In this document: piece after piece, positions 54,384 through 63,526 of the stretch
How the letters are laid out: the number at the start of each line of letters is the position of its first letter
How positions within the stretch are numbered: position 1 is the stretch's first letter
The notes under the pieces: model-generated
What the model was told of the DNA's origin: nothing
The model's input: the letters and a program-made list of their open reading frames with translations, nothing else
Databases searched by the model: none
Assembly: GCA_012960925.1 (NCBI GenBank)
Contig: DUAG01000002.1
Coordinates: forward strand, 108,984-172,983
Direction: 5' to 3'
Length of the DNA stretch: 64,000 nucleotides
Source of the DNA: Candidatus Manganitrophaceae bacterium
GTDB lineage: Bacteria > Nitrospirota > Nitrospiria > SBBL01 > JAADHI01
Translations under genes and position numbers: made by a program

Positions 54384-56123
54384 ATGCGTCATACGAAGGT
54401 TTTTATCCCCACGCTTCGGGAAGATCCGGCCGATGCGGAGATCGTCAGTCACCGATTGATGCTGCGTGCGGGTTTGGTTCGTAAGGTATCTTCCGGGATT
54501 TATTCCTACCTGCCTCTTGGGTTGCGGGTTCTCTCCAAAATTGAAAGAATTGTACGGGAAGAGATGGACAATGCGGGTGCGCTGGAGGTTCTCCTCCCGG
54601 CGCTCCAGCCGGCGGAACTTTGGCGGGAGACAGGCCGATGGGACCAATATGGAAAAGAGTTGATGCGCCTTCAGGATCGGCATGCTCGTGATTTTTGCCT
54701 CGGTCCAACCCACGAAGAAGTCATTACAGACCTGGTCCGGGGGGAAATTCGCTCGTATCGTCAGCTTCCTGTCAATCTTTATCAGATTCAGACCAAGTTC
54801 AGAGATGAGATCCGGCCCCGCTTTGGTTTGATGCGCGGTCGCGAGTTTATCATGAAGGATGCCTACAGCTTCGATGCCGATGCGGAAGGAGCGAAGGAGA
54901 GTTACCGCCGGATGTATGATGCCTATCACCGGATTTTTAAACGTTTCGGCCTTCACTTCCGTGCGGTCGAGGCGGATACTGGCTTGATCGGCGGTTCCTC
55001 GTCTCACGAATTCATGGTCCTGGCCAGTACCGGAGAGGAGGGGATTGCCTCCTGCACGGCCTGTGAGTATGCGGCCAATGTAGAGCGGGCCGAGGCGCTT
55101 GTAAAGACAGATTCAGAGGGGGTGGAACGGGAAAAGGTTTCTGACAAGAAGCGAGTGGAGACACCTGGCATGAAATCGGTTGAAGAGGTTTCCACTTTTT
55201 TGAAAGTGTCTGTAGAACAACTGGCGAAGACCCTCCTCTTTCTTGCGGACGGCCATCCCGTCGCTGTCTTGGTGCGTGGCGACCATCAGGTGAACGAAAT
55301 CAAGCTCAAACGGCTTCTCAAGGTCTCTGAACTGGTATTGGCGGATACTGAAACCGTTCAGAAGGTCACGGGCGGACCTTCCGGGTTTTCTGGTCCGGTG
55401 GGATTGAAGGATGTGGAGATTATTGCGGACCGACTTGTTGAGACGATGATGGATGTGGTTGTTGGGGCAAATGAGAAAGATACACACTATCTTCATGTAA
55501 ACCCGGAACGGGACTTTAAGGTGGGTCGTTATGAAGACATCCGAAACGTGGTCGCGGGTGATCCCTGTCCACGCTGCGGACAGGCGATTGTAATCGACCG
55601 GGGAATTGAAGTTGGCCACGTGTTTATGCTTGGGACCAAGTACAGTGAGGCCATGAAGGCAACTTTTCTTGATCAAAATGGAAAGAAGCAGTTTTTCGAG
55701 ATGGGGTGTTATGGTATCGGAGTTTCTCGAATCATGGCGGCGGCCATTGAACAGAACCACGATGATAAAGGCATTATCTGGCCGATGCCGATTGCGCCTT
55801 TTTCGGTACATGTGATTCCGGTTCAGGAAAAATCGGATCGGGTGATGATGTCTGCTGAATTGATCTACAGCTCTCTTTTACAGGCCGGAGTGGAGACCCT
55901 TCTGGAGGATAGAAAAGAACGGATCGGGGTCAAGTTTAATGATGCGGATCTCCTTGGGATTCCTTATCAAGTCATCATTGGCGAGAATAACCTCCATGAA
56001 AGTCTCGTCGAGGTTAAAAATCGGCGCACCGGAGAAACGAAAAAAATTGAGGTTGAGAAAATCATAAATTATCTCATCGAACTTCTCGAAGATTCGCCGG
56101 ACGGTGGTGATTTTTATTTTTGA
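54384..56123 (+). CDS. proS: Proline--tRNA ligase
   Basis: ProRS charges tRNA-Pro. The 579-aa class II synthetase has T-L-R-E-D-P-A-D-A-E-I-V-S-H, S-G-I-Y-S-Y-L-P-L-G and the motif R-P-R-F-G-L-M-R-G-R-E-F. A YbaK-like insertion domain (about residues 245-390) that removes mischarged alanine is present, and the C-terminal anticodon-binding domain follows. This is the standard bacterial type. It lies 43 bases after ispG. Confidence 0.96.
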   Translation: MRHTKVFIPTLREDPADAEIVSHRLMLRAGLVRKVSSGIYSYLPLGLRVLSKIERIVREEMDNAGALEVLLPALQPAELWRETGRWDQYGKELMRLQDRHARDFCLGPTHEEVITDLVRGEIRSYRQLPVNLYQIQTKFRDEIRPRFGLMRGREFIMKDAYSFDADAEGAKESYRRMYDAYHRIFKRFGLHFRAVEADTGLIGGSSSHEFMVLASTGEEGIASCTACEYAANVERAEALVKTDSEGVEREKVSDKKRVETPGMKSVEEVSTFLKVSVEQLAKTLLFLADGHPVAVLVRGDHQVNEIKLKRLLKVSELVLADTETVQKVTGGPSGFSGPVGLKDVEIIADRLVETMMDVVVGANEKDTHYLHVNPERDFKVGRYEDIRNVVAGDPCPRCGQAIVIDRGIEVGHVFMLGTKYSEAMKATFLDQNGKKQFFEMGCYGIGVSRIMAAAIEQNHDDKGIIWPMPIAPFSVHVIPVQEKSDRVMMSAELIYSSLLQAGVETLLEDRKERIGVKFNDADLLGIPYQVIIGENNLHESLVEVKNRRTGETKKIEVEKIINYLIELLEDSPDGGDFYF

Positions 56124-56239
56124 CCTTGTCCCTCTCCGAAACACGCACAGCGAGCGAAATCCCCGTCTCTCTGAACAGGGTTCTTCAAAATCGTCAGTTT
56201 TTTATTCCTCAATCGCGGAATGAGGGGCAAACAAAAAAC

Positions 56240-56268
56240 TTGACATTATGGGTAACCTATTGTATTTT
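56240..56268 (+). promoter_or_regulatory. Predicted promoter of ihfA
   Basis: TTGACA (56240-56245) and TATTTT (56263-56268) have 17 bases between them. The segment is A/T-rich and lies 107 bases ahead of the ihfA start. The -10 match is moderate. Confidence 0.5.
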
Positions 56269-56375
56269 ATGAGCAATTTTATTCCTTGTCGGATCATTTG
56301 ATAAGGGAGTCACGGGTGTATTTTCCGTCACACCTTGTCTTAAAGTAGACGGACAGACAACTAAATGAGGTAAGG

Positions 56376-56651
56376 ATGAGAAAAGCCGATATTGCCAACG
56401 AGGTTTTTGAAAAGGTCGGTATTTCAAAAAAAGAATCGGCCGATATGCTCGAGGTGATCCTCAATTTGATCAAGGAGGTTTTGAAAAAAGGAGAGACGGT
56501 CAAGATTGCCGGTTTTGGAAATTTTATTGTTCGTCACAAGAAGGCGAGGAAGGGAAGAAACCCCAAAACAGGAGAGGAGATCGGGATTTCACCTCGAAAG
56601 GTTGTTACCTTTCGACCGAGCCAGGTTTTTAAGAAGTATGTAAACAAGTGA
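56376..56651 (+). CDS. ihfA: IHF alpha / HU family DNA-binding protein
   Basis: This 91-aa protein bends DNA as a dimer. It has the family signature G-F-G-N-F-I-V-R-H-K-K-A-R-K-G-R-N-P-K-T-G, with the conserved beta-arm proline. K-A-D-I-A-N-E-V-F-E-K-V-G-I-S at the start fits IHF alpha more than HU. IHF-alpha next to a MerR-type gene is a common arrangement. Ribosome site GGTAAGG precedes the ATG. Confidence 0.9.
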   Translation: MRKADIANEVFEKVGISKKESADMLEVILNLIKEVLKKGETVKIAGFGNFIVRHKKARKGRNPKTGEEIGISPRKVVTFRPSQVFKKYVNK

Positions 56652-56830
56652 ATCCGCATAGCGAGCGAAATCCCCGCCCTCGAGCCAGTCGAAGAAATAA
56701 GGAATATACTGCGGGGATGGCAAATAGGCACATTTTCAGATGATAGGCGTTAAATATGGAACTATTCTCCTCAAATCATCTCTTAACTTGTCTCTATTTT
56801 CCATTTATTTCCTTGCGACCCTATTTTTCC

Positions 56831-56857
56831 GTCAGGCTCCTAGGGCGGGAGTCTGAC
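56831..56857. repeat. Hairpin before the MerR gene
   Basis: GTCAG-G-CTCC and GGGAG-T-CTGAC form a stem with one bulge on each side and a 6-base loop (TAGGGC). It lies 29 bases ahead of the merR-type ATG. It could be an operator, a leader hairpin or a terminator of the ihfA transcript; there is no strong T-tract. The rest of 56652-56885 shows nothing else. Confidence 0.4.
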
Positions 56858-56885
56858 TGAGGCGCATCGTAGTCAGGAGAAGTCG

Positions 56886-57224
56886 ATGCAGGAGAAGTTG
56901 TTTTATAAAATAGGTGAAGTCAGCGAGATGACCGGGCTCGAATCGTACGTTCTCCGTTTTTGGGAGACGGAGTTCTCTCGGCTTCGTCCCAGGAAGAGTA
57001 AGGGGAATCAGCGTGTTTATACCAGAAAAGAAATTGATCTTATTTTAAGGATTAAAGGATTGTTATATAAAGAAGGTTTGACGATTTCAGGGGCGAGAAG
57101 AAGGCTGGTCCGGCCTTCTCGAGCAGAGGGTTTGAGCGTACCCAATGGCAAAATGGGCAAGGTGAATCATGCGATTCACACCGTGAAGAGAGAATTGGAG
57201 GAGTTGCTCCACATCTTACGTTGA
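56886..57224 (+). CDS. MerR family transcriptional regulator
   Basis: This 112-aa regulator has an N-terminal MerR helix-turn-helix ([21 protein letters not shown]) and a recognition wing ([12 protein letters not shown]). The C-terminus is a short coiled coil (about residues 88-112) with no effector domain or metal cysteines. Small MerR proteins beside ihfA are frequent in several phyla; the target is unknown. tRNA-Pro follows by 1 base. Confidence 0.88.
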   Translation: MQEKLFYKIGEVSEMTGLESYVLRFWETEFSRLRPRKSKGNQRVYTRKEIDLILRIKGLLYKEGLTISGARRRLVRPSRAEGLSVPNGKMGKVNHAIHTVKRELEELLHILR

Positions 57225-57225
57225 T

Positions 57226-57302
57226 CGGGGCGTGGCGCAGCCTGGTAGCGCACTCGCTTGGGGTGCGAGAGGTCGCTGGTTCAAATCCAGTCGTCCCGAC
57301 CA
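57226..57302 (+). tRNA. tRNA-Pro (anticodon GGG)
   Basis: A 77-base cloverleaf. The acceptor stem is CGGGGCG with CGTCCCG (one G-U). The D arm is GCGCAGCCTGGTAGCGC, the anticodon loop TTGGGGT carries GGG, and the T arm is GGTTCAAATCC. CCA is encoded. It starts one base after the merR stop and is followed by a terminator. Confidence 0.97.
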
Positions 57303-57385
57303 AGGAAAGAAGATCAGCCGGTTGGACCTAGTGTCCAAGAGGCGTGGATACGGGGGCTGTTTCTCCTGGTGTGACTGAAACTTCT

Positions 57386-57410
57386 AAAAAGCTGCTTGGC
57401 AGCTTTTTTT
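57386..57410 (+). terminator. Intrinsic terminator after tRNA-Pro
   Basis: AAAAAGCTGC, a TTG loop and GCAGCTTTTT form a 10-bp stem running into a T-tract. It lies 84 bases after the tRNA and before surE, so it ends the ihfA-merR-tRNA or tRNA transcript. It also argues against a surE start at 57344. Confidence 0.9.
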
Positions 57411-57442
57411 GTTTATGCGTAATAAAAGAGAGTTTTTCTGGT

Positions 57443-58243
57443 TTGAATAATCCTGTCATATTGGTTTCCAATGATGATGGTGTCCACTCCCCTGGTCTTC
57501 ATTGTCTGGCAGAAGCGCTCAAAGCCCTGGGAGATGTTACTGTCGTTGCCCCTGACAGAGAGAGAAATGCGGCCAGCCATGCGCTGACGCTTCATAAGCC
57601 TTTGCGTGTGGAAGAGGTTCGGTCGAGGGTTTTCAGTGTGAATGGGACCCCGACAGATTGTGTGAATCTTGGCGTACTCCACCTCCTGAAAGGGAAACCT
57701 CCAGACCTTGTCGTCTCCGGAATCAATAAGGGGGCAAACCTTGGGGATGATGTCACCTATTCCGGAACGGTTTCAGCCGCCATGGAGGGGACGTTGCTTG
57801 GAATCCCTTCCCTGGCCTTTTCCCAACCGGACCTGGACAGAGCGCTTCATACGCAGGGAAAATATCACTTTGAAACAGCGGCCCGTTTTGCCCTTCGCCT
57901 GGCGCGTCTTGTCCTGGAACGTGGTTTGGAAAAAGGGAGATTCCTGAATGTTAATGTTCCGAATTGTCCCTCTGAGGATATCCAGGGGGTCCGGGTCACA
58001 TCCTTGGGAAAACGTGTTTTCGATGAAGGGGCGATTCATGAACAGACGGATCCCCGAGGGAGAAAGTACTATTGGATCGGTTTGAACGGGATGACCTGGG
58101 AAGAAGGAAGGAAGAATACAGATCAGGCAGCCCTTGCGCACGGGATAATCTCAGTGACGCCGCTCCATCTCGACTTAACGGATTACCGGGCGCTTGATAC
58201 CCTTTCTTCCTGGGCTGAGGAACTTCGCGATTCTGAGCACTAA
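57443..58243 (+). CDS. surE: 5'-nucleotidase SurE
   Basis: SurE dephosphorylates nucleoside 5'- and 3'-monophosphates. The 266-aa protein has I-L-V-S-N-D-D-G-V-H-S-P-G with the metal-binding aspartates, and S-G-I-N-K-G-A-N-L-G-D-D-V-T-Y-S-G-T-V. TTG 57443 is chosen. The longer frame from 57344 includes the terminator hairpin and has no family similarity. pcm follows, the usual pairing for stationary-phase survival genes. Confidence 0.94.
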   Translation: MNNPVILVSNDDGVHSPGLHCLAEALKALGDVTVVAPDRERNAASHALTLHKPLRVEEVRSRVFSVNGTPTDCVNLGVLHLLKGKPPDLVVSGINKGANLGDDVTYSGTVSAAMEGTLLGIPSLAFSQPDLDRALHTQGKYHFETAARFALRLARLVLERGLEKGRFLNVNVPNCPSEDIQGVRVTSLGKRVFDEGAIHEQTDPRGRKYYWIGLNGMTWEEGRKNTDQAALAHGIISVTPLHLDLTDYRALDTLSSWAEELRDSEH

Positions 58244-58402
58244 CCCTTTGTTCAGGCGAGCGGTTTAATATCGGTACAGTCTTGTATCGACAGGAAGACC
58301 TGGCCGGAAACCTGTCAGAACAGACTGTTCCGTCTGACGCTCTCCCGGAAACAAACGAAATCCCTGCCAGTATAACGATGTAAGGAGTGACGAGAGAACG
58401 AA

Positions 58403-59062
58403 ATGCTCCATTTTGAAACAGTCCGTCGGCGGATGGTCGATGAGCAGCTTATAAAAAGAGGGATCAAGGAGGAGCGGGTCCTGGCGGCGATGCGAGAGGT
58501 TCCCCGCCATCTTTTCGTTGAGGAAGCGCTTCAGCACCGGGCTTACGGGGACTACGCGCTTCCGATTGGGGAGAAGCAGACGATCTCGCAGCCCTACATG
58601 GTGGCCTTGATGACGGAGGCCTTATCGTTAAGCGGTTCTGAAAAAGTCCTGGAACTTGGGACCGGATCAGGTTATCAGACGGCCGTATTGGCAGAGTTAA
58701 GTGCGCGGGTTTTCTCGATAGAACGCATCAAGGGCCTGGCGTATAAGGCGAGGAAGATACTGGAATCCTTACAGTATCTGAATGTTGTCATTCGTCTGAA
58801 GGATGGAACCTACGGCTGGAAGGAGGAGGCCCCTTTTGATGTCATTCTCGTTGCGGCGGGGGCACCTGAAATCCCTATCCGACTGATTGAGCAGCTCAAG
58901 ATCGGGGGCCGTCTGGTCATTCCGATCGGAGGAAGAGCCTCCCAGGTCTTGAAGCGGGTGGTGAGAGAGGAGAAGGGAATCCTTGAGGAGGAATTGAGCG
59001 CATGTGTTTTTGTTCCTCTTGTGGGGGCCTACGCCTGGAAAAGGAATGATGTTACGTATTAA
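58403..59062 (+). CDS. pcm: Protein-L-isoaspartate O-methyltransferase
   Basis: Pcm methylates isoaspartyl residues of damaged proteins. The 219-aa protein has [17 protein letters not shown] and the SAM motif [16 protein letters not shown]. It follows surE by 159 bases. The end overlaps cysS by 14 bases, so the two genes are coupled. Confidence 0.95.
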   Translation: MLHFETVRRRMVDEQLIKRGIKEERVLAAMREVPRHLFVEEALQHRAYGDYALPIGEKQTISQPYMVALMTEALSLSGSEKVLELGTGSGYQTAVLAELSARVFSIERIKGLAYKARKILESLQYLNVVIRLKDGTYGWKEEAPFDVILVAAGAPEIPIRLIEQLKIGGRLVIPIGGRASQVLKRVVREEKGILEEELSACVFVPLVGAYAWKRNDVTY

Positions 59063-60539
59063 CAACTCGCTTTCAGGGAAAAAAGAACCCTTCTCTCCCC
59101 GCGTTCCGGGGAAGGTCACGATGTATGTTTGCGGGATGACAGTATACGATGACTGTCACCTGGGCCACGCGCGTTCTGCCATTGTCTTTGATGTCATCAG
59201 GCGCACCCTTGAGTACAAGGGGTTTGAAGTTAAATACGTAAAGAACTATACCGATGTCGATGATAAGATCATTGAACGCGCCCATCGGGAAGGAAAAGAC
59301 TGGAAAGAGATTTCGGAGTCCTTCATCGATTCTTATGAACGGGACATGTCCCGGCTGGGGGTCCATCCTCCATCCATCTCACCCAGGGCGACCGAACATA
59401 TCGGAGAGATGGTCGGGTTGATTGATCGACTGATCTCAAAGGGCCTGGCCTATTCGGTCGAAGGCAATGTTTATTTTGCCGTGAAAAATTCCCCATCCTA
59501 TGGCAAGTTGTCGAAACAGAAGCTTGAGGAGATGGAAGCAGGTGTCCGTGTCGAAATCGATCAAAGGAAGCGGAGTCCCTTCGACTTTGCGTTGTGGAAG
59601 GGGTCCAAACCGGGAGAGCCGGCCTGGAATAGCCCTTGGGGAATGGGCCGGCCGGGATGGCATATTGAATGTTCCGCCATGGCGATCAAACATCTGGGGG
59701 AGACAATTGACATCCATGGTGGAGGGAAGGATTTGATTTTTCCGCACCATGAGAATGAAATCGCGCAATCAGAGGGATATACTGATAAAGAGTTTTCACA
59801 GTGTTGGGTCCATCATGGCTTTGTCACGATAGACCATGAAAAGATGTCTAAATCTCTCGGAAACTTTTTTACGGTCAGAGAGATTTTTGAGAAATCATCT
59901 CAGTTCTCAGAGGAGATCACGGCAGAAGTTGTCCGTTTCTATCTTCTCTCGACCCACTACCGCTCGCCCATTGACTTTTCTGACTATAGCCTGGGTGTCG
60001 CCAAGAAAGGGCTGGATAATCTGTATACCCTTTTTCAAAAACTGGAGGAACTCCAAGAGAAAAAGAAAGAAAGTGGCGATACAAAAAACGGTGAATGGTC
60101 CCGGTTTCAGTCTGAGTTTGATGCCGCGATGGACGACGATTTTAATACGGCAAAAGCAATCTCCGTGTTACAGGGCCTACGTGCGGAGGTCAATATTCGG
60201 ATTACGAAAGGCGATCCATTCAACCTTTCCGACACTCTTTCTCTTTTCAAACGGTGTGGAGAGATCCTCGGTCTCTTCCGGATATCTCCTTTGAGATGGC
60301 GCTTTCATGCCTGGGATTCAAAGAAACAGATTGTCGTGCCTGAGAGCGTGGAGATGAACTTGACGTCAGCGGTTCCAATCGTCGTTAATGAAGAGGAGGT
60401 TCAGAGCCTGATCAAAGAGCGAGAGGAAGCGCGGCGGAAAAAGGACTGGGCGCGGTCGGATGTCATTCGGGATCAGTTGGCTGCGGCCAGGATTGCGATA
60501 GAAGATCGTCCTGACGGGACGACCCGTGTGAAACGATGA
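59049..60539 (+). CDS. cysS: Cysteine--tRNA ligase
   Basis: CysRS charges tRNA-Cys. The 496-aa class I synthetase has C-H-L-G-H-A-R-S (HIGH-type), K-M-S-K-S-L-G-N, and zinc ligands in [14 protein letters not shown] and H-H-E-N-E-I. ATG 59049 is chosen over 59004 or 59046 because residues from there match family starts and AAAGGA lies just upstream. The start lies within pcm's end. rlmB overlaps by four bases. Confidence 0.95.
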   Translation: MLRINNSLSGKKEPFSPRVPGKVTMYVCGMTVYDDCHLGHARSAIVFDVIRRTLEYKGFEVKYVKNYTDVDDKIIERAHREGKDWKEISESFIDSYERDMSRLGVHPPSISPRATEHIGEMVGLIDRLISKGLAYSVEGNVYFAVKNSPSYGKLSKQKLEEMEAGVRVEIDQRKRSPFDFALWKGSKPGEPAWNSPWGMGRPGWHIECSAMAIKHLGETIDIHGGGKDLIFPHHENEIAQSEGYTDKEFSQCWVHHGFVTIDHEKMSKSLGNFFTVREIFEKSSQFSEEITAEVVRFYLLSTHYRSPIDFSDYSLGVAKKGLDNLYTLFQKLEELQEKKKESGDTKNGEWSRFQSEFDAAMDDDFNTAKAISVLQGLRAEVNIRITKGDPFNLSDTLSLFKRCGEILGLFRISPLRWRFHAWDSKKQIVVPESVEMNLTSAVPIVVNEEEVQSLIKEREEARRKKDWARSDVIRDQLAAARIAIEDRPDGTTRVKR

Positions 60540-61285
60540 ATCAAGCACAGCCGATGATTTACGGCGTTAACCCGGTTCTCGAATCCTTACGATCAAATCA
60601 GAATTGTCTGAACAAGATTTTTCTCCTTCAAAATCGCCGGGGGAAGGAGATTGAGATGATCCGCTCCCTGGCACGGGAGAGTCACACTGTTCTCTTAACG
60701 GCAAATCGAGTTGAACTGGACCGAATGGCCCGGACCACGAAGCACCAGGGGATCGTTGCCATCCTGTCATCAGAACCCTATAGTAACCTGGATGACATTC
60801 TGCGGATTGCGAAAGCTGGTAAGGTCCCTCCCTTCCTGGTCATCCTGGATGAAGTCGAAGATCCGAGGAATCTGGGTGCCATTATTCGGACGGCGGATGC
60901 GGTCGGAGTGCATGGAGTCATCATTCCGGAGAGAAGGGCAGCCGGCTTAACCGCAGTCGTTTCAAAAGCCTCTGCGGGGGCACTTTCCCATCTCCCGGTT
61001 GCGAGGGTTGTTAATCTTTCCACGGTGATCGACCGTTTGAAGGAGGAGGGCCTCTGGATTGTCGGAGTGGACTCCGGAGCTCCGATGTCTTACGATCAGT
61101 ATGATTTCAAGGGACCAATCGCCTTGGTGGTGGGAAGCGAAGGGAAAGGAATCCGCCGGAAGATCCTGGACCGCTGCGATCAGGTGGTTTCAATGCCGAT
61201 GAGCGGGCATGTCTCATCGCTTAATGTTTCTGTGGCCTTGGGTATCGTCGCGTATGAGGTACTCAGGCAACGTCGGAAGGAGTGA
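60536..61285 (+). CDS. rlmB: 23S rRNA 2'-O-methyltransferase, RlmB type
   Basis: RlmB methylates G2251 of 23S rRNA. The 249-aa SpoU protein has an N-terminal substrate-binding domain (residues 1-80: Y-G-V-N-P-V-L-E-S-L) and the knot motifs D-E-V-E-D-P-R-N-L-G-A-I-I-R-T, V-V-G-S-E-G-K-G-I and S-L-N-V-S-V-A. It overlaps cysS (ATGA), a common pairing. A membrane-protein gene follows by 3 bases. Confidence 0.93.
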   Translation: MNQAQPMIYGVNPVLESLRSNQNCLNKIFLLQNRRGKEIEMIRSLARESHTVLLTANRVELDRMARTTKHQGIVAILSSEPYSNLDDILRIAKAGKVPPFLVILDEVEDPRNLGAIIRTADAVGVHGVIIPERRAAGLTAVVSKASAGALSHLPVARVVNLSTVIDRLKEEGLWIVGVDSGAPMSYDQYDFKGPIALVVGSEGKGIRRKILDRCDQVVSMPMSGHVSSLNVSVALGIVAYEVLRQRRKE

Positions 61286-61288
61286 AGT

Positions 61289-61726
61289 GTGAATATTTCT
61301 AAAGAGATGCATTTGAAAGTGGCTTTTTTCTGGTGGGGAGCCGTTGGGACGATGCTCCTGATCGTTGGGAGTGGCCTTCTTTTCGGAGGACGCTCCCTGA
61401 GTGTCCTGAACACAGGGCCAACTTCTCCCGGTACGGCACAGTGGGTGGGGCTGGCGATTGCTTTATGTATCGGTTTTATTAAAGGCCGTTTTGTTTTCAG
61501 GAAGGTTGCGCGTCGATATATAAAACGTATCCAGGCGCTTCCGGAAAAGAGTCCCGTCTATATGACCTTCAGTCTCAAGAGTTGGGGCCTTATTCTCTGC
61601 ATGATGGCGCTTGGGATGATATTGAGAGCACTGGAGACCCCTCATTTGGTTCGAGGCGTTATTGATATCGCCGTGGGACTGGCCCTTGTCCTCGGGAGCA
61701 AGAACTACCTGATTCACCCGTCGTAA
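61289..61726 (+). CDS. Uncharacterised four-helix membrane protein
   Basis: This 145-aa protein has four hydrophobic stretches (about residues 10-35, 48-66, 98-115 and 120-138) and a basic loop (K-V-A-R-R-Y-I-K-R-I-Q) between the second and third. The start is GTG 61289 with GGAAGGAG about 6 bases upstream (61275-61282). I do not recognise the family. It is co-directional with rlmB and may be the end of that operon. Confidence 0.75.
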   Translation: MNISKEMHLKVAFFWWGAVGTMLLIVGSGLLFGGRSLSVLNTGPTSPGTAQWVGLAIALCIGFIKGRFVFRKVARRYIKRIQALPEKSPVYMTFSLKSWGLILCMMALGMILRALETPHLVRGVIDIAVGLALVLGSKNYLIHPS

Positions 61727-61805
61727 CGACTAAATTCCCACCAAATTCGCTCGCTCCTTGCCTTTCTACCCATTCGCGGATAACATTATCCATGAAGCAG
61801 AACAT

Positions 61806-63526
61806 CTTGTTTTTGATAATGTCCTGGAGAGCCAGTTGGGGATAGAGTATGTTACCTTAGAGACCACCCCGATGTCTCTGAAACTCTGGCCCAGAAATAT
61901 ATTTGCATCCCGATCAACGTGAACAGAAGGTATCTTTCCGTTGCGATGGCGGATCCCCTGGATTATGAGTGTATTAAGGATATTGGTTTCCACAGTAATT
62001 TTGAGGTGAAGCCTCTCATCTCTACCCGGGAAGAGATCCTGAACGCGATTCAGCAACACTATAATTTAGGCGATTCTGTTGAAAATATCATCCATTCCAC
62101 CGATGGCAGGTTTGAGGACTCCAAGATAGAAATCCTCCCTACCGTCTCTCATGGCTAGACCGTTAGCTCAGATGGCTCAGAAGACTTGAAGAAAAAGAGC
62201 CAGATGGCGCCGATCGTAAAACTGTTCAATCTTATATTCATTAAGGCGGTGTCCGCGAGGGCGAGCGATATTCACATCGATGCGCTGCGAAAGAGTCTGT
62301 CTGTCCGCTTCCGGGTGGATGGCATCCTGAGGGAAGAGATGAATCTTCCGAAGTGGGTCCAGGGGGCGCTTGTCTCGAGAATCAAGGTCCTTGCCTCACT
62401 TGACATCTCAGAACGCCGCCTTCCGCAGGATGGTGCCATCCGAATCCGGCTCGATAACCGTGATATTGACTTGAGAATTTCCACGCTCCCGACCAACTAT
62501 GGAGAAAAGGTCGTTATCCGCATTCTGGACCAGTCGACCGTTCCGACCAGCTTGACGGGGCTGGGCCTGGGCGAAAAGGAATTAAAACAGCTTGAGGACT
62601 TATCCGGGAAGAAGCAGGGAATTCTTCTGGTCACCGGTCCGACCGGGAGTGGAAAGACCTCGACCCTCTATGCCATTGTCAATAAGATTCGTTCTGAAAA
62701 AATCAATATTATGACTGTTGAAGACCCGATTGAATATGATATCGAGGGCCTTAATCAGATACAGGTCAAACCTGACATTGGATTGACCTTCGCCAATTGT
62801 CTTCGTTCCATACTCAGGCAAGATCCCAACGTCATCCTTGTGGGAGAGATCAGAGATCTTGAAACGGCGGAGATTTCAATCCGGGCGGCCATGACGGGGC
62901 ATTTTGTGGTCAGCACGCTTCATACCAATGATTCGGTTTCAACCATTGTGCGCCTGTTGGAGATGGGAATACCGAGATATATTCTTTCCACCTCCCTGGT
63001 GGGCATCGTTGCTCAGAGACTGGTGCGAAAGATATGCACGAAATGCCGGGAAGAGGTTCCAGTTGATAAGGAGCGTATCAAGAAGATCGAAAGTCATATT
63101 GACCCCGCTGCTATTTCCCGTTCCTATTGCGGGAAAGGGTGCCAATAGTGCAAATTTACCGGCTTCCGTGACCGCATTGGGATTTTTGAGATACTCCCCT
63201 TGGGACCGAAGGTGAAAGAGGTGATTTCTTCTGGTGGGAGTGAGGAAGAGGTTCGACGTGCTGCTGAGCTTCAAGGAATGAAGACCATGGCCGAAGAGGG
63301 TTTTTCAAAGGTCAATGCAGGGATTACTACGCTGGAGGAAGTCCTTCGGGTCATTGCACTGGAGGATGACATCAAGACTCCCTGCCCAAGTTGCGGAAAA
63401 GTTATTCACCTGGATTTTATTGCCTGCCCCTACTGTAAATATGACGGCCAGTCCAGTTGTCCGTCCTGCCAGAGACGGCTTCAGGATGAATGGGTGGTCT
63501 GCCCCTACTGCAAGCAAGATTTATAA
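61806..63526 (+). pseudogene. GspE/PilB-type secretion ATPase with C-terminal zinc ribbons, broken
   Basis: The length matches a GspE/PilB of about 570 aa. The N-domain begins without a start (V-F-D-N-V-L-E-S-Q-L-G-I-E-Y-V-T-L-E), shifts frame near 61868 (a missing C in a C-run) and reads V-N-R-R-Y-L-S-V-A-M-A-D-P. TAG at 62156-62158 is in frame with what follows (A-S-D-I-H-I-D-A). The ATPase has Walker A G-P-T-G-S-G-K-T-S-T-L-Y and the ASP/His boxes. A second in-frame TAG at 63146-63148 splits the second C-x-x-C of the metal-binding loop (G-C-Q-stop-C-K-F-T-G). The C-terminus has two zinc-ribbon-like pairs of CxxC. No pilus or secretion genes are nearby. Probably inactive. Confidence 0.85.

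Noticed and set aside
62159..62190. A tRNA-like start (GTTAGCTCAGATGG) inside the gspE-type gene
   Set aside because: Only the 5' and D-arm-like bases are present. No anticodon or T arm follows, and the stretch is coding for the broken ATPase.
62156..63148. Amber readthrough (for example pyrrolysine) in the gspE-type gene
   Set aside because: Other genes in the window stop at TAG, the N-terminal part has an extra frameshift and no start, and no suppressor tRNA or pylT-type feature is visible.
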